Origin: Acidovorax sp. GBBC 1281
GTDB lineage: Bacteria; Pseudomonadota; Gammaproteobacteria; Burkholderiales; Burkholderiaceae_C
DNA length: 64,000 bases
Direction of reading: 5' to 3'
NCBI RefSeq assembly: GCF_028473645.1
Contig: NZ_CP097269.1
Coordinates: 3,428,001 to 3,492,000, forward strand
Position numbers and translations under genes: made by a program. Positions 42,820 through 52,143 of the stretch are shown piece after piece. The first letter of the stretch is position 1. Each line of letters opens with the position of its first letter. The notes under the pieces were generated by a model. The model ran no database searches. It worked only from the letters and a program-made list of their open reading frames with translations, and was not told the DNA's origin.

Positions 42820-44052
42820 TCAGAGGTTGTTTTTCACGAAGGCGCCGTCCTTGACGATGGCGCGGATGCGCTCGCCCTGGTTCAGCAGGCAGGCGATGTC
42901 GGTGAGCGGGTTGCCGTCCACCAGCAGCAGGTCGGCGATGGCGCCGGGCGTCACTTCGCCCAGCTGGCCCTGCTGCCCCAGGATCTCGGCGCCGACCAGC
43001 GTGGCCTGCTGCAGCACCGGGCCGTTGCCCAGCACGTCGGCGCGCAGGCGCAGCTCGTCGGCCTGCAGGTAGTGCGTCTCGGCCAGCAGGTCGCTGCCCA
43101 GGCCCATCTTCACGCCGGCCTTGGCGAGGATCTCGATGGCCTGCTTGCCCTGGCCTCGCACCGAGTCGATCTTGGCGATGGACACCGCCGGCAGGCCGTA
43201 GCGCTCGCCCTCGTTGGCCAGGCCCTCGTAGGTGATGAGCGTGGGCACCATGAAGGCGCCCAGTTCGGCCATCAGCTCGGCCGTGGGGGCATCCACCAGG
43301 TTGCCGTGCTCGATGGTGCGCACGCCGCAGCGCACGGCGCGGGCGATGGCGCGGGGCGTGTAGGCATGGGCCATCACATAGGTGTTGGCGTTGGAGGCTT
43401 CTTCCACGATGGCGCGCAGTTCGGCCTCGGAATAGCCCAGGTTGTTGATCGGGTCGTTGGGCGAGGCCACGCCGCCCGAGGCCATGACCTTGATCTGCGT
43501 GGCGCCCTTCAGGATCTCTTCGCGCACCGCCAGGCGGCAGGCGTCCACGCCATCGACCACGCGGCCGATGTTGCCCAGCTTGTAGGCGCACGAGCACACG
43601 TCCAGGTCGTCGTTGCGCTGGCGGAAGTCCGCATGCCCGCCCGTCTGCGACAGTGCCTTGCCCGAGGGAAAGATGCGCGGGCCCAGCACCAGCCCCGTGC
43701 GCACCGCTTCGGCCAGCGACCAGTCGCCGCCGCCCGCATCGCGCACCGAGGTGAAGCCGCGCTCCAGCATGCCCTTCATGATGGGCAGCGAGCGCAGCAT
43801 GGTGAACACGTTGGGCATCCTGGCCACCACGCCCAGGTTGAACGACGAGGCCACCACGTGCACGTGGCAGTCGATCATGCCGGGCATGAGCGTCATGCCG
43901 CGCGCATCGACCACCGTGGCGCCTTCGGGCGCCTGCAGGCCCTCGCCCACCGCGGCGATGCGCCCGTCCTGCACCAGCACCGATAGACCCGTGCGCAGCG
44001 CCAGGGCATGCACGTCCAGCACCTGGCTGTTTTCAATCAACAAAGCGGTCAT
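42820..44052 (-). CDS. Metal-dependent amidohydrolase (prolidase-like)
   Basis: A 410-residue amidohydrolase-superfamily enzyme of the Xaa-Pro/imidazolonepropionase-like branch. Metal-binding motifs: GMIDCHVHV (HxH), the lysine segment GATQIKVMASGGVASPND, VMAHAYTPRAI, TIEHGNLVD, and GVKMGLGSDLLAE (catalytic Asp). No signal peptide, so it is cytoplasmic. It is upstream of the ABC transporter genes by 30 bp and probably hydrolyses the imported substrate. The divergent LysR at 44269 may regulate the unit. Confidence 0.88.
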   Translation of the reverse strand: MTALLIENSQVLDVHALALRTGLSVLVQDGRIAAVGEGLQAPEGATVVDARGMTLMPGMIDCHVHVVASSFNLGVVARMPNVFTMLRSLPIMKGMLERGFTSVRDAGGGDWSLAEAVRTGLVLGPRIFPSGKALSQTGGHADFRQRNDDLDVCSCAYKLGNIGRVVDGVDACRLAVREEILKGATQIKVMASGGVASPNDPINNLGYSEAELRAIVEEASNANTYVMAHAYTPRAIARAVRCGVRTIEHGNLVDAPTAELMAELGAFMVPTLITYEGLANEGERYGLPAVSIAKIDSVRGQGKQAIEILAKAGVKMGLGSDLLAETHYLQADELRLRADVLGNGPVLQQATLVGAEILGQQGQLGEVTPGAIADLLLVDGNPLTDIACLLNQGERIRAIVKDGAFVKNNL

Positions 44053-44268
44053 GGAATCAAAAAATCCAAAATAGGGGCTTCGAAATTACTCATGGGCTGG
44101 CGGCGATGGGGGCCAAGGCCCCGTACCTTCCCGAAGGCGGTGCACGCTGACACCTTCATTCGGGAAAAACCGTCACAACGCCGTCACAGGTTGCATTTAT
44201 CGGGCCAATGGCGTCTTGTCGCAACGCCTAAAATCTCACCTGCCCATGACTACAGCTCATACCACTGC

Positions 44269-45240
44269 ATGCGCCGCCTCTGCCCCACCCTCTCCGAACT
44301 GAACGCTTTCCACTCTGCGGCAAAGCACCAGGCCTTCACCATGGCGGCCAAGGAGCTGTGCGTGACGCAAAGCGCCATCAGCCGCCACATCGCCTCGCTG
44401 GAGGACTACCTGGGCCAGAAGCTCTTCATCCGCCGCTCGTCGGGGCTGGAGCTGACCGATGCGGGCGCCACCTACCTCAACGCCACGCGCCCGGCCATCG
44501 CCGCGCTGGAGTCGGCGACGGCCCAGCTCATGTCCTATGGCGGCGACGGCGGGGCACTGAACCTCTCGGTACCGCCCACGTTCGCGGCGCAGTGGCTGTT
44601 TCCGCGCCTGGGGCACTTCAAGCGCACGCTGCCGCAGGTGTCGCTGAACTTCGTGCGCTACCAGCACGCGCACGACTTCGCGGTGCCGCACGAGTTCGAC
44701 GCCGCCATCCAGTACGGCTACGGCAACTGGCCCAGCGCCAACGCCCGCTACCTGATCGGGCAGGAGACCAGCATCGTCTGCAGTCCCCAACTGCGCGACA
44801 CGCTGCCGCTGCGCACCCAGGCCGACCTGCAGCACGCCACGCTGCTGCAGCACATCGAGGTGCCGCTGGCCTGGCACGACTGGATGGCGGCAAACGGCTG
44901 CGACACCGGCGGCAGCCGCTTCGGGCCGGGCTTCAACCTGTACTCGCTCATCATCCGGGCCGCCGTGTCGGGCTTCGGCGTGGGCATCGTGCCCACCTGC
45001 CTGGTGGAGGACGAACTGCAGGCCGGCACGCTGGTCGAGCCGCTGGGCCAGCGCTTCCAGAGCCCGCTGGGCTACTACCTGTGCGCGCCCACGGCCCGCA
45101 CCAACCTGTCGGTGTACCGGCTGGTGAGCGGCTGGCTGGAGCACTGCTGCAGCCACGCGGCGGGCACCGATCCGGGCGAAGGCACCTCGCCTGCGGCCGG
45201 CTGCATCTTTTGCGCCAGCGGGTCAGCGGCGGCGGCCTGA
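44269..45240 (+). CDS. LysR-family transcriptional regulator (GcvA-like)
   Basis: A 323-residue regulator. The N-terminus LCPTLSELNAFHSAAKHQAF and the HTH AAKELCVTQSAISRHIASLE are typical of the GcvA/AmpR branch. The effector domain contains RYLIGQETSIVCSPQLRD and GFGVGIVPTCLVEDELQAG. The ATG at 44269 gives a normal start. The C-terminal tail of about 25 residues (GTDPGEGTSPAAGCIFCASG) is longer than usual. It is divergent from the amidohydrolase gene across 216 bp and probably controls the transport operon. Confidence 0.9.
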   Translation: MRRLCPTLSELNAFHSAAKHQAFTMAAKELCVTQSAISRHIASLEDYLGQKLFIRRSSGLELTDAGATYLNATRPAIAALESATAQLMSYGGDGGALNLSVPPTFAAQWLFPRLGHFKRTLPQVSLNFVRYQHAHDFAVPHEFDAAIQYGYGNWPSANARYLIGQETSIVCSPQLRDTLPLRTQADLQHATLLQHIEVPLAWHDWMAANGCDTGGSRFGPGFNLYSLIIRAAVSGFGVGIVPTCLVEDELQAGTLVEPLGQRFQSPLGYYLCAPTARTNLSVYRLVSGWLEHCCSHAAGTDPGEGTSPAAGCIFCASGSAAAA

Positions 45241-45298
45241 CTCAGGGGCATCGCCCTGCCCTGCGCCGCGGTGCTGGCAGTGACCCGCACCGCGCCGG

Positions 45299-46882
45299 TC
45301 AGGCCGCCCGGGCGCCGGGCCCGGCGAGGGACAGCACCGTGTTGCGCCCGGCCTGCTTGGCGGCATACAGCGCGGCGTCGGCGCTGGCCAGCAGGTCCTG
45401 GGCGTTGTCCGGCGCGCCGTCCGTCCAGTCGCAGCAGGCCAGGCCGCCGCTGACCGTCACGCACTCGAAGGGGCTTTGCGGGTGTGCGATCTGCAGCGCG
45501 CGCACCGCCGCGCGGGCCGCCGAGGCCACGAGGGACGCGCCGGACGCGTCGGTCTCGGGCAGCACGATCACGAACTCCTCGCCACCGTAGCGCGCCACCA
45601 TGTCCTCCGGCCGGCGCACCGACGCATCCAGTGCCTTGGCGACCTGGCGCAGGCATTCGTCGCCGCTGAGATGGCCGAAGAAGTCGTTGTACTTCTTGAA
45701 GAAATCCACATCGAACAGGACGATCGACACCGGCATGCGGCTGCGCCGGCAGCGGGCCATGGCGTTGGCGATGTGCTGGTCGTAGGCGCGGCGGTTGTAT
45801 AGCCCCGTCAGGCCGTCGTGCTCGGCCAGGTGCTCCAGCTTGTCGTTGGCCAGCACCAGCGCATCGCGCGCCGCCGTCAGGTCGCGCTCGACGTCGCGAC
45901 GGTGCCGGATCGCCTGGATCACGCCGCCCCCCGCCAGCCCGATCACGACCACCAGCAGCAGGATGCCCAGGGCCTGCACCGAGGCCGAGCGGCGCCACTG
46001 GGCCAGCACCTCGTCTTCCGCGAGGGCCACGGTGACCAGCAGGCCATTGTTGCGGGTGTGCTCGAAGCCCACCAGCCGGCGCACCCCGTCGATGGGCGAT
46101 GGCGCGGTGGCGACGCCGGCGCGGCTTTGCGTCAGCATCTGGAACAGCGGCGTGCCGCTCAGGCGGCGGCCCAGATCCTCGGCGAAGAAGGGCCGCCGGG
46201 CCAGGACGGTGCCGTCGCCCAGCAGGAGCGCGATGGCGCCCTTGTCCCCGATCTGCAGGCCGTTGAGCAGGCCGAGCACATAGTCCACGCGGATGGTGGC
46301 GAGCGCCACCCCTGCGAACTGCCCTTCGGCGTCGTCGATGCGCCGCGACACCGGAATGATCCACACGCCCGAAGACCGGCTGACGATGGGCTTGCCGATG
46401 GCGACGCGCGTACTCGGGCTGTCGCGGTGGTGGATGAAATAGGCGCGGTCCGCATTGTTGGCCTGGGGGTTCTGCACCGGCTGCGAATTGACGAGCCAGC
46501 GGCCATCCGGCCCAAAGACGAACATGCCGTGCAGGTGCTCCGACTGCGCCACGTGGGTGACCAGCAGGGGCTGCAGGCGCTCCAGGGCGTCGGGGGCCAT
46601 CTCCGAGCGCTCCAGTTCGTACACCACGCTGCCGACCACGCGGCCGACCTCGGCGAACATGGCATCGGTCTGCTGGGCGACGGCATGCGTCAGGTTGCGC
46701 GCCGCATCGGCCGCCTGCTGCCACTCGGCATCGCGCGCCCGCCAGGCCAGCCACACGTTGGAGGCCACCAGCAGCAGCGCGACCAGCACGACGAACAGGA
46801 CCGCCGACGCGACCGACCGGTCCTTGTCCGGCAGGTTCGGGGGGGCCGGGGTCGCCGGGGACCGGGGCAAGGCGGCAGGCAT
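45299..46882 (-). CDS. Membrane diguanylate cyclase with Cache-type sensor
   Basis: A 527-residue protein. A first membrane helix (AVLFVVLVALLLVASNVWLA, about 27-46) is followed by a periplasmic dCache-like sensor (about 50-290; MFVFGPDGRWLVNSQPVQNP, GVWIIPVSRRIDD). A second helix (ALGILLLVVVIGLAGGGVIQ) follows, then a GGDEF domain with HDGLTGLYNRRAYDQ, VLFDVDFFKKYNDFFGH and the active-site RYGGEEF. The RPED inhibitory site lies five residues before GGEEF. It should make c-di-GMP in response to an external ligand. It converges with the LysR gene. Confidence 0.92.
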   Translation of the reverse strand: MPAALPRSPATPAPPNLPDKDRSVASAVLFVVLVALLLVASNVWLAWRARDAEWQQAADAARNLTHAVAQQTDAMFAEVGRVVGSVVYELERSEMAPDALERLQPLLVTHVAQSEHLHGMFVFGPDGRWLVNSQPVQNPQANNADRAYFIHHRDSPSTRVAIGKPIVSRSSGVWIIPVSRRIDDAEGQFAGVALATIRVDYVLGLLNGLQIGDKGAIALLLGDGTVLARRPFFAEDLGRRLSGTPLFQMLTQSRAGVATAPSPIDGVRRLVGFEHTRNNGLLVTVALAEDEVLAQWRRSASVQALGILLLVVVIGLAGGGVIQAIRHRRDVERDLTAARDALVLANDKLEHLAEHDGLTGLYNRRAYDQHIANAMARCRRSRMPVSIVLFDVDFFKKYNDFFGHLSGDECLRQVAKALDASVRRPEDMVARYGGEEFVIVLPETDASGASLVASAARAAVRALQIAHPQSPFECVTVSGGLACCDWTDGAPDNAQDLLASADAALYAAKQAGRNTVLSLAGPGARAA

Positions 46883-47007
46883 GCAGCAGGACTCCAGAGG
46901 GCAAGGGCAAGGGTCAGGTTAGCACCTGCCACCCCATCGGTGAAGCGGCTTTTCCCCCGCGTTCCACGGCCCGCGCCTGCCCGGGCCTGCCGTCGCCGGC
47001 CACCGGG

Positions 47008-48573
47008 TCAGGCGAACAGCCCCTTGTGCTGCTCGCGCAGCAGGTTCTTTTGCACCTTGCCCATGGCGTTGCGGGGCAGTTCGGGGGCGATGAAGCAGCG
47101 CTTGGGGATCTTGAAGTTGGCCAGCTGCGATTTGAGCCGCCCCACGATGGCGTCGCCGTCGAGCTGCGCGCCGGGCTTGGGCGTGATGACGGCCACGCCG
47201 ACCTCGCCGAAGTCCGGGTGCGGCACGCCGATGAGCGCGCTCTCGGCCACGCCGGGCATCTCGTTGATATAGCCCTCGATCTCGGCCGGATAGACGTTGT
47301 AGCCCCCGCTGATGATGAGGTCCTTGCTGCGGCCCACGATGCTCACGTAGCCGCGCTCGTCCACGCGGCCCACGTCGCCGGTCTTGAACCAGCGGTGCCC
47401 GTCGGCATCGGTGCTGAACTCTTCCTGCGTCTTCTCGGGCATGCGCCAGTAGCCCTTGAACACGTTGGGCCCGCGCACCTGGATATTGCCGATCTCGCCC
47501 ACGGGCAGCGGCGCGCCCGCATCGTCCACCACGCGCAGGCCCACGCCCGGCAGCGCAAAGCCCACGGTGCCGCCGCGGCGCTCGTCCTGGCCGCCGTGGC
47601 GCGGGTCGGCCATGTAGGGGTTGGAGGTGAGCATGATGGTCTCGCTCATGCCGTAGCGCTCCAGGATGGTGTGGCCGGTGCGCTCCTGCCACTCGCGGAA
47701 AGTCTCGATCAGCAGCGGCGCCGAGCCCGCGATGAACAGGCGCATGTTCCGCACCGCCTCGCGGGTGAGGCCCGGCTCGGCCAGCAGGCGCACGTACAGC
47801 GTGGGCACGCCCATGAAGACGGTGGCGCGCGGCATGGCGGCGACCACCGCGCGCGGGTCGAACCGCGCCAGCCAGATCATCTTGCTGCCGTTGAGCAGCG
47901 CCGCGTGGATCGCCACGAACAGGCCGTGCACATGGAAGATGGGCAGCGCATGGATGAGCACGTCGTCCGGCCGGAAACCCCAGTATTCCTTGAGCACCTG
48001 CGCGTTGGACAGCAGGTTGCCGTGCGTGAGCATCGCCCCTTTGCTGCGGCCGGTGGTGCCGCTGGTGTACAGGATGGCGGCCAGGTCGTCGGCCGCCCGC
48101 GGCACGGGCAGGTGCGTGTCGCCGTGGTGCGCGGCACGCTCCAGCAGGGTGCCGGTGCGGTCGTCGCCCAGCGTGAACACGTGCTGCGTGCCGGCCGTGA
48201 AGGCGATCTTGGACACCCAGCCGAAGTTGGCGGGCGAGCACACCACCACCGCGGGCTCCGCATTGCCGACAAAGTACTCGATCTCGCCGCTCTGGTAGGC
48301 CGTGTTCAGCGGAAGGAAGGCATGCCCGGCGCGCAGCGTGGCCAGGTACAGCAGCAGGGCCTCGACCGACTTCTCGACCTGCACCGCGATGCGGCTGCCG
48401 TCCGGCAGGTCCAGCGACGCCAGCAGGTTGGCGATGCGCGCGCTGGCGCGGTCCAGGTCGCTCCAGGTGTAGTGCAGGGGCGTGCCGTCGGCCGCCGTGG
48501 TTTCGACGGCGACGGTATCCAGGTCGTCCGGAAAGGCCGCGCGCAGGGCGGTGTACAGGTTGTGTTGGCTCAT
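47008..48573 (-). CDS. matB: Malonyl-CoA synthetase
   Basis: A 521-residue acyl-CoA synthetase of the MatB type, converting malonate, CoA and ATP to malonyl-CoA. Motifs: AILYTSGTTGRSKGAMLTHG (AMP binding), ILERYGMSETIMLTSNPY, WFKTGDVGRVDERGY, GRSKDLIISGGYNVYPAEIE and the catalytic lysine in LPRNAMGKVQKNLLRE. The RYGMSETIM segment is characteristic of MatB. It is the last gene of the malonate set, 27 bp after the enoyl-CoA hydratase. No clear ribosome site precedes its ATG, which suggests dependence on upstream translation. Confidence 0.93.
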   Translation of the reverse strand: MSQHNLYTALRAAFPDDLDTVAVETTAADGTPLHYTWSDLDRASARIANLLASLDLPDGSRIAVQVEKSVEALLLYLATLRAGHAFLPLNTAYQSGEIEYFVGNAEPAVVVCSPANFGWVSKIAFTAGTQHVFTLGDDRTGTLLERAAHHGDTHLPVPRAADDLAAILYTSGTTGRSKGAMLTHGNLLSNAQVLKEYWGFRPDDVLIHALPIFHVHGLFVAIHAALLNGSKMIWLARFDPRAVVAAMPRATVFMGVPTLYVRLLAEPGLTREAVRNMRLFIAGSAPLLIETFREWQERTGHTILERYGMSETIMLTSNPYMADPRHGGQDERRGGTVGFALPGVGLRVVDDAGAPLPVGEIGNIQVRGPNVFKGYWRMPEKTQEEFSTDADGHRWFKTGDVGRVDERGYVSIVGRSKDLIISGGYNVYPAEIEGYINEMPGVAESALIGVPHPDFGEVGVAVITPKPGAQLDGDAIVGRLKSQLANFKIPKRCFIAPELPRNAMGKVQKNLLREQHKGLFA

Positions 48574-48600
48574 ACAAAAAAAGAGGAAAACGGTCGGGTG

Positions 48601-49461
48601 TCAGAAGACGGGAGGACGTTTGGCCAGGAACGCCATGATGCCTTCGCGGTGCTCGGGGCTGTCCGCGTAGGCATAGGGATCGGGGTCGGCGAAGGGGCCC
48701 GGCCCCTGCCCCGGTGCGGTGGCCGCCGGGCCGATTGCTACATTATCAATAGCACCACGCCCTAGTGGAATATGCGCCGCAGGCCCTTTCAAGGCACGAA
48801 GCGTCTGCTTGTTCATGCGCGCCGCGGCGGGGGCGAGCGCGGCGATGCGCCGGGCGCTGGCCAGGGCTTCGGCGGCCAGTGCCTCGTCGGCCACCACGCG
48901 GTTCAGGAAGCCCCGCGCCGCCATGGCCTCGGCGCCGAAGGTGGCGGCCTCCAGCAGCATCTGCCGGGCGATCAGGTCGCCCACCGCGCCGGCCACCAAT
49001 TGCGCCTCGCGCGGGGCCATCGGAAAGCCCAGCCGCGCGATCGGCGCGCCGAAGCGGGCCCCTGCGCCGGCGATGCGCACGTCGCAGCAGCTGGCGATCT
49101 CCACGCCCGCGCCCATGCAGGCGCCGCGGATGCCGGCCACGATGGGCACGTCGCACGCCAGCATGGCCGCCAGGCCGCCCCACACGTCGGTTTCGTGGAA
49201 GTCGCGCAGCGCCTCGCGGTCGAAGCGGAACGCCGGGTACTCGGAGATGTCGCCGCCTGCGCAGAAGGCATCGCCCTCGCCTTCGATGAGCACGCAGCGC
49301 GCGCCGTCATCGGCCTGCAGCTGCTCGAACACGGCGCGCAGCTGCCGCCACATGGCGCGGGACATGGCGTTGAGCCGCCCCGGGTGGCGCAGCACCACGC
49401 GCACCACCCCGGGAGCGCCATCCGCCCCGTCGACCCGCTCCACCCCGATGTCACCCGCCAT
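48601..49461 (-). CDS. Enoyl-CoA hydratase/isomerase family protein
   Basis: A 286-residue crotonase-fold protein. Seen: VLRHPGRLNAMSRAMWRQL, CAGGDISEYPAFRFD (oxyanion hole), GIRGACMGAGVEIASCCDVR (second oxyanion and catalytic region), GARFGAPIARLGFPMAPREA and EHREGIMAFLAKRPPVF at the C-terminus. The ATG at 49461 is chosen because GGAGAGGGCGGAC precedes it. Three further in-frame ATGs lie at 49512-49470. Part of the region around residue 230 (GPAAHIPLGRGAIDNVAIGP) is encoded by a GCTAT-type repeat. Its exact substrate in malonate use is unclear. Confidence 0.85.
   Translation of the reverse strand: MAGDIGVERVDGADGAPGVVRVVLRHPGRLNAMSRAMWRQLRAVFEQLQADDGARCVLIEGEGDAFCAGGDISEYPAFRFDREALRDFHETDVWGGLAAMLACDVPIVAGIRGACMGAGVEIASCCDVRIAGAGARFGAPIARLGFPMAPREAQLVAGAVGDLIARQMLLEAATFGAEAMAARGFLNRVVADEALAAEALASARRIAALAPAAARMNKQTLRALKGPAAHIPLGRGAIDNVAIGPAATAPGQGPGPFADPDPYAYADSPEHREGIMAFLAKRPPVF
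48733..48795 (-). repeat. GCTAT-type palindromic repeat inside the enoyl-CoA hydratase gene
   Basis: The plus strand reads ATTGCTACATTATCAATAGC, then ACCACGCCCTAG, as in the copy at 55566. It is translated in the same frame as the cobU copy and gives a similar peptide (PAAH..LG..A...AIG). Confidence 0.65.
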
Positions 49462-49545
49462 GTCCGCCCTCTCCACCATGTCCGCCATGTCCGCCGTTTG
49501 CACTGGCCGCATCGGCCGCCTTGCCGCCCCGCCCGGGGCCCCCGG

Positions 49546-50538
49546 TCAATCGAGCTTGGCGCCCGAATCCTTGACCACCTTCGCCCAGCGGCGAACCTCC
49601 GAGTGGACCATGGCGGCGAACTGCGTCTGCGACAGGCCGCCGTAGTCGGCGCCGTTCTTGGCCCACACGGCCTTCAGGTCCTCGGCCGTGCCCAGGCGCT
49701 GCGTCTCCTCGACGATGCGCGCCTGCAGGTCGGCCGGCGTGCCCTTGGGCGCCCACAGGCCGTACCAGGTGGTCACGGTGTAGTCGGGCAGGCCCACCTC
49801 GGCCGCGCAGGGAACGTCGGGGAAGGCCGGGTTGCGCCGGGCGCCGGCCACCATCAGCGCCTTGATCCGCCCGCCCTTGATGTGCGCGGCGGACGAGCCC
49901 AGCCCGTCGAACATCATGTCCACGTTGCCGCCGATCAGGTCCTGCAGCGCCGGGCCCGCGCCGCGGTAGGGAATGTGCGTGATGAAGGTGTTGGTCTGCA
50001 GCTTGAACAGCTCGCCCGCCAGGTGGTGCGAGGTGCCCGCGCCGGCCGAGGCGTAGTTGAGCTTGGCCGGGTTGCGCCGCAGAAAGTCCAGGAACTGCGG
50101 CATGGTGGTGGCCTGCACCGTGCGCGGGTTGACCACCAGCACCTGCGGCACGTTGGCCAGCAGCGCCAGCGGGATGAAGTCCTTCTCGATGTCGTAGTCG
50201 AGCTTGGGGTACATCGAGGGCGCGATCACGTGGTGCGTGCCGCCCATGAACAGCGTGTAGCCGTCGGGCTGCGCCTTGGCCGCGAAGCTGGCCCCGACGG
50301 TGCCGCCCGCGCCGCCACGGTTGTCGATGATCAGCATCTTGCCGGTGGACTTGGCGAACTGCGCCGCGAACGGCCGCGCGAAGGCGTCCGTGCCGCCGCC
50401 GGCCGGAAAAGGCACGACGAGGTTGACCGGCTTGGCCGGCCAGGGGTCGGCCGCCAACACCCGGCCGGTGGCCAGCGCCAGGCCGGCCGCGGCCGCGCCA
50501 CGCAGCACGCCGCGGCGCTGCAAAGGGGAATGGTTCAT
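49546..50538 (-). CDS. Bug-family tripartite tricarboxylate transporter receptor
   Basis: A 330-residue periplasmic solute-binding protein of the Bug family, numerous in beta-proteobacteria. The export signal (LQRRGVLRGAAAAGLALATG) has a twin-arginine. The mature part shows WPAKPVNLVVPFPAGGGTDA, DNRGGAGGTVGASFAAKAQP, GGTHHVIAPSMYPKLDYDIE and YVSAGAG-type loop NYASAGAGTSHHLAGELFK. By context it may bind malonate. No TctA/TctB membrane genes are present in the window, so it would rely on a transporter elsewhere. The ATG at 50538 is used. Confidence 0.9.
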   Translation of the reverse strand: MNHSPLQRRGVLRGAAAAGLALATGRVLAADPWPAKPVNLVVPFPAGGGTDAFARPFAAQFAKSTGKMLIIDNRGGAGGTVGASFAAKAQPDGYTLFMGGTHHVIAPSMYPKLDYDIEKDFIPLALLANVPQVLVVNPRTVQATTMPQFLDFLRRNPAKLNYASAGAGTSHHLAGELFKLQTNTFITHIPYRGAGPALQDLIGGNVDMMFDGLGSSAAHIKGGRIKALMVAGARRNPAFPDVPCAAEVGLPDYTVTTWYGLWAPKGTPADLQARIVEETQRLGTAEDLKAVWAKNGADYGGLSQTQFAAMVHSEVRRWAKVVKDSGAKLD

Positions 50539-50688
50539 GGTGTCTGTCTCCTGTCGTTGTGGGTCTTTGTCATGCATGCAAGGAAGGCGCGCTTATGGCG
50601 CCGGTGCCATCTGACCCGCGGGGCGAAAGGCTCGGGCGCTTTCATGGCGCGCACCGGCCTTTTTTCTTTCCGCCCCGCTCACACCGCC

Positions 50689-52143
50689 TCAGTCCCGGCA
50701 CAGGCTCTCGATGTCTCCCGACATCGGCACGCGGCCCTGCGCCAGCAGGCCGCGGTGTTTGTCGATCCGCTTGAGATCGTAGAGATAGTTGACCATCAGG
50801 CCGAACGATTGCTTGAGGCCCTTGGACGACGGGTCGCCCGCCCAGTTCAGGCGCTCCACGCGCGCGCCGTTGCCCAGGTGAAAGCGCGCCACCGGGTCCA
50901 CCGGCTTGCCCTCGTGCAGCTCGCGCCCCAGGTAGCGCGCGGCGCACTGCAGCAGCAGCTGGCGCACGGGCGACTTCGGGGGCAGCTCCAGCGCCTTGTC
51001 GGCCGCGGCCAGCACGTGGGCGGCCTGGGGCGGCTTGAACCCCACGGCCTTGCCCAGCTCGGCACGGCGCTTGTCATCGAGCGCATCGAGCGTGGCGGCG
51101 CAGTGCTTGGACAGCCACGAACGGAACCCCGGGATCGGCGACAGCGTGGCGAAGGTACGCAGGCGCGGAAACTCCGCGTTCAGCGTCTCCACCACGTGCT
51201 TGATGAGCGAATCGCCGAAGCTCACCCCGCGCAGCCCCGTCTGCGTGTTGCTGATCGAATAGAAGATCGCCGTGGTCGCCTTCGACAGGTCGGACGGCGC
51301 CGCGCCCTCGTCCAGCAGCGGCGTGATGCTGCTGGACAGGTCGGCCACCAGCGCCACCTCCACGAAGATCAGCGGCTCGTTGGGCAGGCGGGGGTGGAAG
51401 AAGCCGTAGCAGCGCCGGTCGCTGTCCAGCCGGTTCTTCAGGTCCGCCCAGCTGCGGATGTCGTGCACCGCCTCGTACTTGATGAGCTTTTCGATCAGCG
51501 AGGCGGGCGAATCCCACGACAGGCGCTTGAGTTCCAGGAACGCCACGTCGAACCAGGTGGAAAACAGCTGTTCCAGCTCGGCATCGAGCGCGAGCAGCCG
51601 CTTGTCGCCCTTGAGCTGCGGCAGCAGCTCGGCCCGCAGGTCCAGCAGAAAGCGCATGCCGTTCGGAAACACCGCAAAGCGCTGCAGCAGCCGCGTGCGC
51701 GGCGACACCAGCGCGCGGCGCAGGTGGATCTCGGCATGGGCCTCCTCGGCCGTGCCGGCCGCCGCCTCGTAGCGCTGGCGCGCCGACTTGAAGCGCGTGG
51801 CGTCGGGCGCGAACTGCTCGCACAGCAGCAGCCACATGTCGCGGCGCTCCTCGGGCTCGGCCGCGTGGTACCAGGCGGCGACGGCCTCGGCGCGGCGCCC
51901 GCCCTCGACCTCGCTCACCTGCGGCGCGCCCACCTCCTGCAGGTCGGCCAGCAGGCGCCGCAGCGCGCGCGGCGACAGCGCCTCCTGGCCGCGGCGCAGC
52001 GTGGCCTGCAGGCGTTCGTGCGTGGAGCGCGGCACCGGCGCCTTGGCCGGGCCGCTGCCCGCGCCGTCGGCCGATCCGGTGGTCTTGTCAGCGGGGCGCA
52101 GGCGGGAGACGCTGCGCGTGATCCATTCCGCAGTGGCATTCAT
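50689..52143 (-). CDS. matA: Malonyl-CoA decarboxylase
   Basis: A 484-residue MCD-family enzyme that decarboxylates malonyl-CoA to acetyl-CoA. Family segments: LDLRAELLPQLKGDKRLLAL, HDIRSWADLKNRLDSDRRCY, GFFHPRLPNEPLIFVEVALV, IFYSISNTQTGLRGVSFGDS, FATLSPIPGFRSWL and FHLGNGARVERLNWAGDPSS. The helical N-terminal domain is complete. Its start overlaps the GntR stop as ATGA (52140-52143). Together with MatB it completes malonate to acetyl-CoA conversion. Confidence 0.95.
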   Translation of the reverse strand: MNATAEWITRSVSRLRPADKTTGSADGAGSGPAKAPVPRSTHERLQATLRRGQEALSPRALRRLLADLQEVGAPQVSEVEGGRRAEAVAAWYHAAEPEERRDMWLLLCEQFAPDATRFKSARQRYEAAAGTAEEAHAEIHLRRALVSPRTRLLQRFAVFPNGMRFLLDLRAELLPQLKGDKRLLALDAELEQLFSTWFDVAFLELKRLSWDSPASLIEKLIKYEAVHDIRSWADLKNRLDSDRRCYGFFHPRLPNEPLIFVEVALVADLSSSITPLLDEGAAPSDLSKATTAIFYSISNTQTGLRGVSFGDSLIKHVVETLNAEFPRLRTFATLSPIPGFRSWLSKHCAATLDALDDKRRAELGKAVGFKPPQAAHVLAAADKALELPPKSPVRQLLLQCAARYLGRELHEGKPVDPVARFHLGNGARVERLNWAGDPSSKGLKQSFGLMVNYLYDLKRIDKHRGLLAQGRVPMSGDIESLCRD

